This document shows, one piece after another, positions 23,262 through 32,785 of a stretch of DNA of 64,000 nucleotides. How positions within the stretch are numbered: position 1 is the first letter of the stretch; the number at the start of each line of letters is the position of its first letter. The position numbers were made by a program, and so were the translations under genes. The notes under the pieces were generated by a model, which made no database searches, was not told where the DNA came from, and saw only the letters and a program-made list of their open reading frames with translations. This DNA is from JBAZHE01 sp964547855 (GTDB taxonomy: Bacteria; Patescibacteriota; Patescibacteriia; Patescibacteriales; WJLG01). Location of the stretch: NCBI GenBank assembly GCA_964547855.1, contig CAZJPG010000002.1, positions 1-64,000 on the forward strand, written 5' to 3'.

Positions 23262-24535
23262 TCGAGTTCTATTTTTCTGATCAAGGAGTCGCGGGAGTCC
23301 GTGAAATATAGATTTTTACCGTCATCGCTTATTACTAGATTGCTCATGTTGTAATCGCCATCAGGTATAGCTATTAATTGTTTCTCTCCAGTCGCTACGT
23401 TTATCTTATATAAGTCGTCTCTGGTATTAAGGGCTGTCTCTGGGAACATGCCAGCTCCTTCTTCAAGTGTTTCTGGAACTCCGCAGTACATAGTATTGTT
23501 ATCGGCGAAAGCGCATTTACTGGCCCATGTTTGTATGTTCAAGTCTTTACGGTTTGATCCGATCGAGTCTCCGACAGCATCAACTACCCAAAGTTCTGGT
23601 TTTGCGTCACCTGAAAGGTTGTAGACGCTATAGGCTAAGCGATCGCCCTTTTCCGACCACATCGGCTCGAATCCGCGACCTTCGACGATCGTAGACTTGA
23701 AATTCTCTTTATTTTGTCCGACAAAGAAAACTTCTTGACGGTCCAAGTCTATTCCTTGTGTGTACATGGCTACGATCTGTCCGTTCGGCGACCAGTCGGT
23801 ATATACATTGTTGGCGTTCTTGCCGATAAATTCCAAAGCCTGTGAACCAGAGCCATCGCTTTTAGCTATTGCCAGCCAGCGATTTTCGACATCCAAACCA
23901 ATACTCTTCATGATTAGATTATTGCCGTCGCTAGAGAAGTTAAAATCTTCCCAGTGTTTTGGCAGCGTGGCTTGTTTACCGCTTTTGAAATCATAAACGA
24001 TATTGGATCCGTCTGGATATTCAAGAACGGCTTTATCGCTGGTTGGTGACCAAATTATATTATCGACGTTGTGGAAAACTTTATCGGATAGTGGCGTCAT
24101 TTCTCCATTTTCGTTTAGGCGATAGAATTTGCCATCGTTTTTATCGTATAAATTTACGCCTGTTCCATCACTGCTGATCGTCGGCTTCATGACTTGGTCT
24201 GTTATGACTTGATTGGTCTTGGTTAGGCCGCCGCTAGCTTTTTCCGCAGGTTTTATGCTGGTTTCAGTGGTCGGGACAACTGCCTCTTCGCCGGTTTGCG
24301 TGGTTATTTGTCCTTGACCCTCTTGAGCTGGCGTCAGTCTTCCTCCTTGTTCTTCTTGTGTTCCTGTGTTTTGACCAGGGATTATCGACAGTGTTTGCTT
24401 AAAGAAAGACAGGTATAGCAAATAGGCCATTATGGCTATAAAAGCTAAAAAGCCTATGATCAGTAGGACTCTCTTGTACTTGGAGAAGAAATTCATGTTT
24501 TTTTGTTTGTCGATCGACAATTGCTTATGAGTCAT
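23258..24535 (-). CDS. Membrane-anchored beta-propeller (TolB/WD40-like) protein
   Basis: The 425-residue protein has one membrane helix (about 27-47), a Gly/Gln/Thr-rich linker (about 55-105) and a C-terminal region of repeated blades with patterns such as NIIWSPTSDKAVLEYPDGS, VYTDWSPNGQIVAMYT and FEPMWSEKGDRLAYSVY. This matches TolB-type or PD40 propellers outside the cell. An internal ATG 13 codons in (24496) is an alternative start. It lies between comF and the divergent pilus operon, so a role in pilus or envelope interactions is possible but unproven. Confidence 0.75.
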   Translation of the reverse strand: MTHKQLSIDKQKNMNFFSKYKRVLLIIGFLAFIAIMAYLLYLSFFKQTLSIIPGQNTGTQEEQGGRLTPAQEGQGQITTQTGEEAVVPTTETSIKPAEKASGGLTKTNQVITDQVMKPTISSDGTGVNLYDKNDGKFYRLNENGEMTPLSDKVFHNVDNIIWSPTSDKAVLEYPDGSNIVYDFKSGKQATLPKHWEDFNFSSDGNNLIMKSIGLDVENRWLAIAKSDGSGSQALEFIGKNANNVYTDWSPNGQIVAMYTQGIDLDRQEVFFVGQNKENFKSTIVEGRGFEPMWSEKGDRLAYSVYNLSGDAKPELWVVDAVGDSIGSNRKDLNIQTWASKCAFADNNTMYCGVPETLEEGAGMFPETALNTRDDLYKINVATGEKQLIAIPDGDYNMSNLVISDDGKNLYFTDSRDSLIRKIELE

Positions 24536-24643
24536 TAAAAAGGATGACTTTTTGCCTTTGTCGCTCGGCTAGTTTTATGCTATGATATATTATATAATAA
24601 TGATAGATATATTTCAAAGGTTTAGACCTTTGAACAGCTAAAC

Positions 24644-25669
24644 ATGTCAAGCAACAGATACATAGGCGTAGACATAGGAACATCTTCGGTGAAGATGGTG
24701 GAATTGGCAAAACGCGGAGGCAAGTTGGAATTGGTCACTTATGGATACAGTGAAAACGCACGTGAAGGCGTAATGGACGGATGGACTAAGAATGTCGATT
24801 ATGTCGTTAGAGTGATCGACAAGGTCTACAAAAAAATGGAAGCATCGACCGATAAGGCAGTGGCGACATTGCCGGCTTTTTCTGTTTTTTCGTCTATAAT
24901 AAATCTAAAGAATGTAGATAAAAAAGGTTTGGCGGCCGCAGTGGAGTGGGAGGCTAAGAAATTCATACCATTGCCGCTCGAAGAGATGATACTCGACTGG
25001 AAAGTGATCGGTAATAAGTCCAGTGTCGACAGTACGATGGTCTTCCTTACTGGGTCACCAAAAAAACTGGTCAAGAAATATGTCGATATATTCCGCAAGA
25101 CCGTGGTGACGCTGGCAAGCTTGGAAACCGAGACGTTCTCTTTGATAAGAGTGCTTTTAGGAGAAGATAAATCGACGGTAATGATCGTGGAGATAGGTGC
25201 TACTAATACCAATTTTTGTATAGTTAAAGATGGTATTCCGATGGTATCGCGCAGTCTTGATCTCGGTGGTCGCACCATTACTAAGGCTATAGCCGGAACT
25301 TTGAATATCGGGACTTTTCGCGCCGAACAGTTCAAGCGCGACCTTGGTTTCGCGATTTCACAGAACGGTAACGATGTGATACCTAAGACGATTTCGAACT
25401 CTATAAATCCGGTCATAGACGAAATAAGATATCTTTTGAATTTGTTCGAAAATAAAAATGAAAACAAAGTCGAGAAGATAGTGTTGGCAGGAGGGTCGGT
25501 GATGCTACCAAATTTCGTCAATTATCTCAAGGAAAAACTTAATATGACCGTAGTCATTGGCGATCCTTGGGCCAGAGTTTCCTATCCGCCAGAGCTGAAA
25601 CCGATATTATCTGAGATAGGACCTAGTTTTTCTGTTGCCATCGGCTCTGCCATGAGAGAGATAGAATAA
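24644..25669 (+). CDS. pilM: Type IV pilus assembly protein PilM
   Basis: PilM is an actin-like ATPase that forms the cytoplasmic ring of the type IV pilus machine and binds the PilN tail. The 341-residue protein starts YIGVDIGTSSVKMVEL (phosphate-binding loop), has VIVEIGATNTNFCIV near 185 and IVLAGGSVMLPNFVNYL near 280. It is the first gene of the pilM-N-O-P-B-T-C run and is divergent from the propeller gene, with the promoter probably in the 100-base gap. Confidence 0.94.
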   Translation: MSSNRYIGVDIGTSSVKMVELAKRGGKLELVTYGYSENAREGVMDGWTKNVDYVVRVIDKVYKKMEASTDKAVATLPAFSVFSSIINLKNVDKKGLAAAVEWEAKKFIPLPLEEMILDWKVIGNKSSVDSTMVFLTGSPKKLVKKYVDIFRKTVVTLASLETETFSLIRVLLGEDKSTVMIVEIGATNTNFCIVKDGIPMVSRSLDLGGRTITKAIAGTLNIGTFRAEQFKRDLGFAISQNGNDVIPKTISNSINPVIDEIRYLLNLFENKNENKVEKIVLAGGSVMLPNFVNYLKEKLNMTVVIGDPWARVSYPPELKPILSEIGPSFSVAIGSAMREIE

Positions 25670-25678
25670 TAACATCAA

Positions 25679-26485
25679 ATGGATATATCATTCGCTTCAA
25701 AAAAGGAAGACGAACCAGGCGAAGGCGATAAGAAGATAGAGTTCGCCCGCAAGTTCGATCCGAATTTAGGTAATGACAAGAAACCACAACCAGCATCGTC
25801 TCCGGAAAAAGAGGACGATGATCTTGATGTTGTGGAAGAGAAGCCGACAAAAGAGAATTTTTTCACTAAACTGATAGACAAGTTGAAGAGTATGGGCTCA
25901 GGTGATGGGCATATGGGAGGTGATGTGTTGGAGGTTAACTTGATCAAGGAGGAGATCGTGAAATATTTTGACTGGCAAAAGGGTGTTTTGTTGCTTTTGT
26001 TGTCCATGTTCTTGTCTATGTCGATCATTAGCTTTGCTTATTGGGGTATCTCTTGGTGGGGTACAAAAAAACAGTACACGCAAAATCCGGTGTATATGCA
26101 GAGTTATTATAAAATAACCAAAGAAATAAAAGACAGAGAGGGCGACGTCAACGAGGTTTTGGATTTTAAACATAGGCTCGATATGGCCAATTTCGTTCTA
26201 TCGAGACATATATATTGGTCTAATTTCTTTGATTTTCTAGAAGATAATACCTTGTCTAATGTGTTTTTTTCTTCGTTCTCTGGAGATATAAACGGTAACT
26301 ATCATCTTTCCGCGACCACTAACAATTTTGATGTTATCAATGCTCAGACTAAGAAATTTTTAAATAATCCGTATGTTAGAGGGGCTGCCGTCGAGTCGGG
26401 CAACATCGCAGGAGAGAATGGCAAAGTGATCGTATCCTTTGATATCACTTTAGGCTTGGACCCTAAGATATTTTTGAAAAAATAA
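25679..26485 (+). CDS. pilN: PilN-like pilus assembly protein with long acidic N-terminus
   Basis: The 268-residue protein has a long charged cytoplasmic part (about 1-80, rich in Lys, Asp, Glu and Pro), a motif resembling the INL(L/I)P PilM-binding tail (LEVNLIKEE near 83), one membrane helix (about 100-124) and an extracytoplasmic domain. PilN links PilM to PilO. The N-terminal extension of about 80 residues ahead of the PilN-like motif is unusual. Position between pilM and pilO supports the call. Confidence 0.8.
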   Translation: MDISFASKKEDEPGEGDKKIEFARKFDPNLGNDKKPQPASSPEKEDDDLDVVEEKPTKENFFTKLIDKLKSMGSGDGHMGGDVLEVNLIKEEIVKYFDWQKGVLLLLLSMFLSMSIISFAYWGISWWGTKKQYTQNPVYMQSYYKITKEIKDREGDVNEVLDFKHRLDMANFVLSRHIYWSNFFDFLEDNTLSNVFFSSFSGDINGNYHLSATTNNFDVINAQTKKFLNNPYVRGAAVESGNIAGENGKVIVSFDITLGLDPKIFLKK

Positions 26486-26494
26486 GCTTGCTTT

Positions 26495-27163
26495 ATGAAC
26501 GATGAAGGATTAATAACAGAAGACAACGATCAAAGCTTGAGACAGAGAAAGATGTTGACCAGAGTGGTTAATAAGTTTTTGAGCGATTATTTCGGTTTTA
26601 TCGTAGCCGGTTTGGTGATTTTAATATTGGCTATTGGTTTTTTTATGTTGCTCAAGCCGAAATACGATCAAATGATGCAAGTGATAGGAACGATCAATAA
26701 GCAGGAAGAGTCTGATTTTGAAAATAAAAAAAGAGAACTGCAAAAGATAAACAATCTTTTGAAGTCTTACGGCGATATCGACGAAGCCTATAAGAATAAA
26801 ATATACTCCATCCTTCCGGTTAGAGAGAATAAAGAAGAGATCTTTTCCGAGATTAACTATTTAGTCTCTAGAAACGGCTTGATCTTGGAGAATGTGAATT
26901 TGACCGAAGGTGGTGGTTATGATATTTCCGACAGTCTGCCAGCTGGAGGTGAGAATTATTTGGCCAGTGGCGAAATAAAGAGAGTTAGCATAAGCATGCG
27001 CGTTCGCGGCACTGATTATGAGTCTTTTAAGAATTTCTTATCAGCTATAGAGAATAATCTGCCAGTTCTCGATGTCGTTAATTTGAGTTTTGACCCTGGC
27101 AGCAAATCGGCCAATTTCATGCTTATGACTTATTATATTCAAGCCACAAAGCCTAATGAATAG
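26495..27163 (+). CDS. pilO: PilO-like pilus assembly protein
   Basis: The 222-residue protein has one membrane helix (about 34-56), a coiled coil (about 60-95) and a C-terminal ferredoxin-like domain, as in PilO. It includes the typical LPVRENKEEIFSEINYLVSRNGLIL segment and a final YESFKNFLSAIENNLPVLDVVNL. PilO pairs with PilN to form the inner-membrane alignment complex. It starts 9 bases after pilN and ends 6 bases before the next pilus gene. Confidence 0.85.
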   Translation: MNDEGLITEDNDQSLRQRKMLTRVVNKFLSDYFGFIVAGLVILILAIGFFMLLKPKYDQMMQVIGTINKQEESDFENKKRELQKINNLLKSYGDIDEAYKNKIYSILPVRENKEEIFSEINYLVSRNGLILENVNLTEGGGYDISDSLPAGGENYLASGEIKRVSISMRVRGTDYESFKNFLSAIENNLPVLDVVNLSFDPGSKSANFMLMTYYIQATKPNE

Positions 27164-27169
27164 AGGAAT

Positions 27170-27445
27170 ATGAGAACTATATCCAGAAAAGAACAATTGA
27201 TAATTTATTGCGTATTGATCGTTTTTGGCGTGGCTTTTTTCATTTATTTTTTTCGCCAAGCGTCAGTCACTGAATTCGTCGAGCCAAAAGTCAGAACGAC
27301 CGGGGCTTCGACTAAAAAGACGATTGGTGACGTTAAGATAGATACGGATTTTTTCAATTCCGATAAATTTAGGAATCTTCGCTTCGATAGCTTGCCAGCC
27401 GTTTCTTTTCCGGTAGGAAAAAGAGACCCATTCGAACCTTATTAG
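27170..27445 (+). CDS. Small PilP-like pilus protein
   Basis: The 91-residue protein has one membrane helix (about 11-28) and a short extracytoplasmic tail ending GKRDPFEPY. The RDPF end resembles the N-terminal part of PilP-type lipoproteins (RDPFxP), but the PilP beta-domain and a lipid Cys are missing. Its position between pilO and pilB fits a reduced PilP counterpart. It may be a CPR-specific minor component of the alignment complex. Confidence 0.6.
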   Translation: MRTISRKEQLIIYCVLIVFGVAFFIYFFRQASVTEFVEPKVRTTGASTKKTIGDVKIDTDFFNSDKFRNLRFDSLPAVSFPVGKRDPFEPY

Positions 27446-27485
27446 ATATGTGGCCGATAATTTTATCGGTTATGTTCATAGATAA

Positions 27486-29261
27486 ATGTCAGATGAAAAA
27501 GAAGCCCAGTTTTCAGAGCTATTGATCAATAAAGGTGTAGTTAGCCAGACAAAGCTGGAAGAAATAAAGAATTTGGCGGCAAACTCCAAAAAGAAATTGG
27601 AGGATGTTTTAATAGAGCAAAAATTAATAAGCGCTGAAAAGATAGTGGAGATAAAGGCGGAGATGGTTGGCATGGCATATATGGATACCTCGGAGATGCA
27701 GGTCGATGAATCGGCGCTGCATGTCATTCCGTTTCAAGTGGCCCAGAACTACAGAATGGCCTGCTTTGAAAAAAAAGGTTCGAAGATCAAAGTCGGCTTG
27801 GTCGATCCTTACAACTCCCAAGGTGTTAGTGCGTTGAATTTTTTAGCTCAAGAACAGGGCCTGGAAGTGGAGTATTACCTTATCTCCGAAGATAATTTGA
27901 ATAGTTTATTCAATCGCCACCGTAATTTGGAGAAAGAGGTTTCGACCGCTTTGGAGACTAAGGCTCAAGAGGTGACGACCACCAACAGTAATGAGGTTCT
28001 TGAGGAAGATAGCGCGCAGGATATTAGTGTCGAGGATGATTCTGCTACGGCCCCTGTCGCCAGAATAGTTTCGGTCATCATTCGTCATGCCGTAGAGGAG
28101 AAGGCTTCGGATATTCATGTCGAGCCAATGTCCAGGGAGACCCGTGTTAGATATCGCGTCGATGGAATATTGAGAACTTCTTTGGTTTTGCCTAAAAGCA
28201 TACATTCGGCGGTTGTCTCGAGAATTAAGGTTCTTTCTAAATTAAAACTCGATGAGACGCGCGTTCCGCAGGATGGACGTATTCGTTTGGTCGTCAACAA
28301 GAAAGAGATCGATTTTCGTGTATCCATAATGCCATTAATGGGAGAGGAGAAGGTCGTAATGAGAATTTTGGATTTAGGTAAGGGTATTCCGCCGCTAGAG
28401 GAGTTAGGGTACTCCAATAGGGCGCTGAACATAATAAAAAACAATATAAAGAAGACGTTCGGTTTGCTTCTTATAACCGGCCCTACCGGCTCCGGAAAAT
28501 CCACCACTTTGGCTTCGGTCCTTAACATGCTCAATGACGAGAAGATAAATATAGTTACCCTTGAGGATCCAGTCGAGTATTTTATCAAGGGAGCCAACCA
28601 ATCGCAGATTAGGCCGAGCATAGGCTACACATTTGCCTCCGGCTTAAGGTCTATACTTCGTCAGGACCCTGACGTTGTCATGGTCGGTGAGATTCGTGAT
28701 GGTGAGACTGCAGAATTGTCGATCCATGCCGGTTTGACCGGACACTTCGTGCTTTCCACTCTTCACACAAACAACGCCATCGATGTCATTCCACGTCTTT
28801 TGGATATGAAAGTCGAGCCATTTCTTTTGGCATCGACGATCAATACTGTGGTTGCGCAACGTTTGGCTAGAAGAATATGTTCCAATTGCAAGAGGCAAAC
28901 AAGTATATCATCTGATCTTTTGGAGAAAATGAAAGAAGAGATGCGAGTTATACCACAGCACATGGTAAAAGAGGCCGTTAAGGGCATAGAGACCGTCGAC
29001 GACATAACCGAGGACATGTTCTTCGAAGGGGCGGGATGCCCTCATTGTAAGAACACTGGTTATAGCGGTCGCGTCGGCGTAGTTGAGGTCATAGATTTTA
29101 ACGAGAACATGCAGAAGATAATAATGGACCCTAAGCAGATGCTGACCAATGATATTATTCGCCAGGATCAGGATTATATAACTATGAAAGAGGATGGATA
29201 TCTAAAGGCTTTGCAAGGCTTAACGACTATTCAAGAGGTTTTAAGGGTTATACAAGATTAA
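27486..29261 (+). CDS. pilB: Type IV pilus extension ATPase PilB
   Basis: PilB powers pilin polymerisation. The 591-residue protein has an N-terminal MshEN-like domain (about 8-150), a linker, and the GspE/PilB ATPase core. The core shows Walker A GPTGSGKST near residue 330, the Asp box LEDPVEY, Walker B DVVMVGEIRDGETAE and the His box STLHTNNA. A zinc site with CSNC and CPHC pairs lies near 470-520. Length and motifs are normal, in contrast to the divergent PilT that follows 31 bases later. Confidence 0.96.
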   Translation: MSDEKEAQFSELLINKGVVSQTKLEEIKNLAANSKKKLEDVLIEQKLISAEKIVEIKAEMVGMAYMDTSEMQVDESALHVIPFQVAQNYRMACFEKKGSKIKVGLVDPYNSQGVSALNFLAQEQGLEVEYYLISEDNLNSLFNRHRNLEKEVSTALETKAQEVTTTNSNEVLEEDSAQDISVEDDSATAPVARIVSVIIRHAVEEKASDIHVEPMSRETRVRYRVDGILRTSLVLPKSIHSAVVSRIKVLSKLKLDETRVPQDGRIRLVVNKKEIDFRVSIMPLMGEEKVVMRILDLGKGIPPLEELGYSNRALNIIKNNIKKTFGLLLITGPTGSGKSTTLASVLNMLNDEKINIVTLEDPVEYFIKGANQSQIRPSIGYTFASGLRSILRQDPDVVMVGEIRDGETAELSIHAGLTGHFVLSTLHTNNAIDVIPRLLDMKVEPFLLASTINTVVAQRLARRICSNCKRQTSISSDLLEKMKEEMRVIPQHMVKEAVKGIETVDDITEDMFFEGAGCPHCKNTGYSGRVGVVEVIDFNENMQKIIMDPKQMLTNDIIRQDQDYITMKEDGYLKALQGLTTIQEVLRVIQD

Positions 29262-29292
29262 TATTTCAAATTGATATAAGAATAAATAAAAT

Positions 29293-30342
29293 ATGGACTC
29301 ACCAGTTGATTTTTTCAAACAATTACTTCTAGACATGGCCAAAAAGAATGCCTCTAGTTTGCATTTGGTTGTGGGCAGTTCGCCTTTTTTTAGGGTGAAC
29401 GGACGTTTGGTTTCGGAAATGGAGGAAGTGATATTTAAAAAAGAGGACATGGAGAGGATTGTCAGATCATTTTTGACAGAGAGCGAGCTAAAGGTCTTTG
29501 AAAAAGATAGAGAGATATTATTGGTTAAGGATTTCGGTGAGAATTTTCGTTTTCGCATTAATGCCTTTCATCAGCGCGATAGTATTTCTATATCTCTTAA
29601 TTATATTTCCGAAAATATTTTCGACCTTGAAAAATTAGGTTTGCCAGTAAATTTCACTCGAGGACTTGATAGGGCTAGCGGTCTCTTGATAGTTTCTGGG
29701 CCGCCGTCGTCGGGAAAGACTATGACAGCTGCCAGTATTATCGAAAAGATGAATAAGGAAAGGCGGAAATTCGTCATGACGTTGGAAAGTCCGATAGAGA
29801 AGATGTTCGTCAATAAGAAAAGTGTTATCGTTCAGCGCGAGGTTGGGCATGATGTGCCTTCTTTTGTCGATGGGCTCAGACATTGTTTGGATGAGGATCC
29901 AGATATTGTTTATATAGATGAGATAAAAGAGGACTTCGAGTTGGTGCTGCCTTATATTTTGGAATTATCGTCCGGCAATGTTTTGGTTATATTGAGCGTG
30001 AATGCCGAAAGCTCCATTCGTGCCATTGAAAAGATATTGAATATCAGCTGTCGCAACCTCTCTAAAGAGTCAGTCCACTATATGCTTGCTGATGTTTTGT
30101 ATGGAGTTATCGCCCAACGCCTAATACCTAATCGTGACAATGGCTTATCTTTGGCAGTGGAGGTGTTGGTGTCTAATTTTGCCGTTAAATCATTAGTACG
30201 CGAAGGTAGTATTTACCAGCTTGAGAGCGTCATTCAGAATTCCGGCGAAGAGGGGATGATAAGCATGGAGAAGTCGATAAAAGATCTTATAATGTCCGGA
30301 GAAGTCGATCGCCAAGACGTCGATCGCGATATCGATATATAA
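29293..30342 (+). CDS. Divergent PilT-like ATPase
   Basis: The 349-residue protein aligns with PilT along its length, but its motifs have changed. Walker A is GPPSSGKT (136-143), with P in place of T-G. The Asp box is ESPIEKM (usually EDPIE). Walker B is DIVYIDEIKED (usually DVxLVGEMRD). The His box is ILSVNAESS (usually ATLHTNxA), with no His. The GVIAQRLIP motif is kept. It may bind nucleotide but retract poorly, or serve as a regulator of pilB. Its place between pilB and pilC is the normal place of pilT. Confidence 0.85.
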   Translation: MDSPVDFFKQLLLDMAKKNASSLHLVVGSSPFFRVNGRLVSEMEEVIFKKEDMERIVRSFLTESELKVFEKDREILLVKDFGENFRFRINAFHQRDSISISLNYISENIFDLEKLGLPVNFTRGLDRASGLLIVSGPPSSGKTMTAASIIEKMNKERRKFVMTLESPIEKMFVNKKSVIVQREVGHDVPSFVDGLRHCLDEDPDIVYIDEIKEDFELVLPYILELSSGNVLVILSVNAESSIRAIEKILNISCRNLSKESVHYMLADVLYGVIAQRLIPNRDNGLSLAVEVLVSNFAVKSLVREGSIYQLESVIQNSGEEGMISMEKSIKDLIMSGEVDRQDVDRDIDI

Positions 30343-30351
30343 CAGTAAAAT

Positions 30352-31557
30352 ATGCCAATTTATAGCTATAAAGCCGTAGACCAGAAGAATAAAAAGGTTC
30401 AAGGGTTGATAAATTCCTTCAATAAGAGGGCGGCCTTAGAGCGCTTGAACGACAGAGGGTTTAAGTCTATATCGTTAAGAGACAAGACTGACAGCTTGGA
30501 ACTTAAAATAATGACGATCATAAACCCGGTCAGGGTCAAGGATTTGGTCATATTCTCTCGTCAATTCTCGGTCATGATCTCGGCTAATTTGGCGCTCGTT
30601 CAAGCTCTTAGGATATCGGCGGAGCAAACCGATAACATTACCTTAAAATCAGTTATATCCGAGATCGCTTATGAGGTTGATGGAGGTTCTTCGTTGTCTG
30701 CGGCCATGCTTAAGAGGCCGAAGATATTCACGACTTTTTTCACCAGCGTCATTCGTTCCGGTGAAACTTCCGGAAAACTGGATGACGTTTTGAGTTATTT
30801 GGCGGATGAAATGGAAAAGGATTACGATATGAATAGCAAGATCAAGGGCGCTCTTATATATCCAGCTTTCGTGCTTTCTGGTTTGTTTGCCGTTGGTGTT
30901 GTTATGATGGTCGTCGTAGTTCCTAAGTTGACCGCGGTTTTTGAGGAAACTGGGGCCGAACTCCCAGCCTCCACCAAAATAGTGATGGCTGTATCTAATT
31001 TTTTGACCAGCTATTGGTGGTCTTTAGGTTTTTTTGTCGCCATTGGGTATTTTCTGGTTCGTTTCACTCTTAAAACCGAAGGCGGCCGAAGGTTGTTCGA
31101 TATGGCTAAGCTACGCCTACCCGTCTTTGGTAAGCTATTTCAACTTATATACGTAGTTCGTTTTACTAGGTCTTTGAATACTTTGATAGTCGGTGGTGTA
31201 ACGATAGCTAAGAGTTTGGATGTTGTGGCTGATATAGTCGGTAATGCAGTTTTTAGGGATTTAGTAGTGAATAGTAAGAAGGCCGTGGAGGAGGGAGACT
31301 CTCTTTCTAAGGCTTTTATGTCCAGCGAACAAGTGCCTAAGATGGTGCCGCAAATGATAGTTGTCGGCGAAAGAACTGGTAAATTGGACTTAGTCCTTAA
31401 AAGAATAACTGAATTCTATAGCCGAGAGATATTGAATTTACTATCCAATCTTATGACGTTGTTAGAGCCTATGGTTATGATAGTCATGGGTGTTGGCGTA
31501 GGTTTGATGGTTGCGGCCGTATTGATGCCTATGTATAATTTGGCCAATCAGTTCTAA
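30352..31557 (+). CDS. pilC: Type IV pilus inner-membrane platform protein PilC
   Basis: PilC is the membrane platform on which pilins are added. The 401-residue protein has two GspF domains, the first at about 65-190 (FSRQFSVMISANLALVQAL) and the second at about 265-390 (FTRSLNTLIVGGVTIAKSLDVV), three membrane helices, and the conserved GERTGKLDLVL and LLEPMVMIVMGVGVGLMVAAVLMPMY segments. It starts 9 bases after the PilT-like gene and is followed by the prepilins. Confidence 0.95.
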   Translation: MPIYSYKAVDQKNKKVQGLINSFNKRAALERLNDRGFKSISLRDKTDSLELKIMTIINPVRVKDLVIFSRQFSVMISANLALVQALRISAEQTDNITLKSVISEIAYEVDGGSSLSAAMLKRPKIFTTFFTSVIRSGETSGKLDDVLSYLADEMEKDYDMNSKIKGALIYPAFVLSGLFAVGVVMMVVVVPKLTAVFEETGAELPASTKIVMAVSNFLTSYWWSLGFFVAIGYFLVRFTLKTEGGRRLFDMAKLRLPVFGKLFQLIYVVRFTRSLNTLIVGGVTIAKSLDVVADIVGNAVFRDLVVNSKKAVEEGDSLSKAFMSSEQVPKMVPQMIVVGERTGKLDLVLKRITEFYSREILNLLSNLMTLLEPMVMIVMGVGVGLMVAAVLMPMYNLANQF

Positions 31558-31626
31558 GAGATATTCTCAATAAATATTCCATATTGTATAATTAAAAAGA
31601 GGAAGATAATTTTTTAAACCAATTTT

Positions 31627-32094
31627 ATGAAGGGGAGATATCGTAAAAACGAGGGTTTTTCCTTAATCGAACTCTTAGTCGTCATAGCCTTAATAGCTCT
31701 TTTATCCACCGTTGCTTTGTTGTCGTTCTCTGGCGCTCGCGGTAAAGCTAGAGATGCTAAAAGAAAAGCCGATCTCCACCAAGTTCAAACAGCTTTGGGC
31801 GTATTCTATGATAATCGTGGAATGTATCCTACTTCAACGTCTGTTTGGGATGAGGCCGAGGCGGATTATGGCGCTGCCACCACTACTGGGGCGGTATCTT
31901 ATTTGGCCATAGCCCCGTACATATCGGAAAACGTAGCCATACTGCCAATGGACCCGCTAAATCCTGATAACAGTCCTTTGACCAATGACAGGTATATATA
32001 TCGTTATGTTTCTGACGACGGTGATAATTTTGCCATTGTCTTTGAGACGGAAAATGATGACGGTGAGTCTCCTAATGTCTTATTAGGGTGGTAG
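31627..32094 (+). CDS. Type IV prepilin
   Basis: The 155-residue protein has a short basic leader ending in G followed by FSLIELLVVIALIALLSTVALLSF, the class III signal cut by PilD before Phe, with Glu at position 5 of the mature chain. The rest (KRKADLHQVQTALGVFYDNRGMYPTS) matches small pseudopilin folds. It is the first of three pilin genes and differs most from the other two. Confidence 0.93.
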   Translation: MKGRYRKNEGFSLIELLVVIALIALLSTVALLSFSGARGKARDAKRKADLHQVQTALGVFYDNRGMYPTSTSVWDEAEADYGAATTTGAVSYLAIAPYISENVAILPMDPLNPDNSPLTNDRYIYRYVSDDGDNFAIVFETENDDGESPNVLLGW

Positions 32095-32157
32095 TAGTCG
32101 ATTTAAATTTTGAAAAATTATTAAGCTAGCTTTGGCAAGTAAAAAGAAAAGTAAAAT

Positions 32158-32589
32158 ATGAATAGAGAAGAATTAAAGAATGGCGGTTTTACGCTTATTG
32201 AATTATTGGTAGTTATTGCCATCATCGGTCTTTTGTCCACTTTATCGGTGGTCGCTCTCAACAGTGCCAGAGAAAAGGCTAGAAATGCTCGTCGCGTTTC
32301 CGACATAAAACAAGTTCAGACCGCATTGGAGCTTTATTATAACGACAATAATACTTATCCGCCTACTATAGAATTTGGGACCGGATCGATAGCTACTAAT
32401 AGCGTTGTCTATATGACATCGATCCCTGCTAATCCACAGCCAAGGACAGATGGATCTTGTGCCGATAGCGAGTATGTCTATGTTCGCGATGACTATAATA
32501 CTTACCACATAACTTACTGTCTTTCTAATTCTACCGGAGGGATAGACGCTGGCACTAATAATGCCACTCCTGCGGGGATAAGCGAATGA
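32158..32589 (+). CDS. Type IV prepilin, paralogue A
   Basis: The 143-residue protein has leader MNREELKNGG then FTLIELLVVIAIIGLLSTLSVVAL and the ARRVSDIKQVQTALELYYNDNNTYPP segment. Two cysteines (CADSEY and YCLS) near the end could form the usual C-terminal disulfide. The N-terminal coding region (32218-32291) is identical over 74 bases to the next pilin, showing recent duplication or gene conversion. Confidence 0.94.
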   Translation: MNREELKNGGFTLIELLVVIAIIGLLSTLSVVALNSAREKARNARRVSDIKQVQTALELYYNDNNTYPPTIEFGTGSIATNSVVYMTSIPANPQPRTDGSCADSEYVYVRDDYNTYHITYCLSNSTGGIDAGTNNATPAGISE

Positions 32590-32709
32590 TCTTTGGTTCT
32601 TGATAGCGTCTTTGAATTGTAAATGTTTGCAAATGTGGTATAATGATTACAAGAAGCTAACTTGTGGATAATTAAAATTAATTGTTTATAAGTGGCGTGT
32701 TTATTGGTT

Positions 32710-32739
32710 TTGCCAATAATATATTCCGTGTGTTATAAT
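32710..32739 (+). promoter_or_regulatory. Promoter of the third pilin gene
   Basis: TTGCCA at 32710-32715, an 18-nt spacer and TATAAT at 32734-32739. A second TATAAT-like box lies near 32638. A hairpin AGCCAC/GTGGCT at 32757-32777 sits just upstream of the ATG, so this pilin may be expressed separately. Confidence 0.6.
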
Positions 32740-32785
32740 AAGATAAGTAATATAAGAGCCACTAAAAATCGTGGCTAATCCCAAT

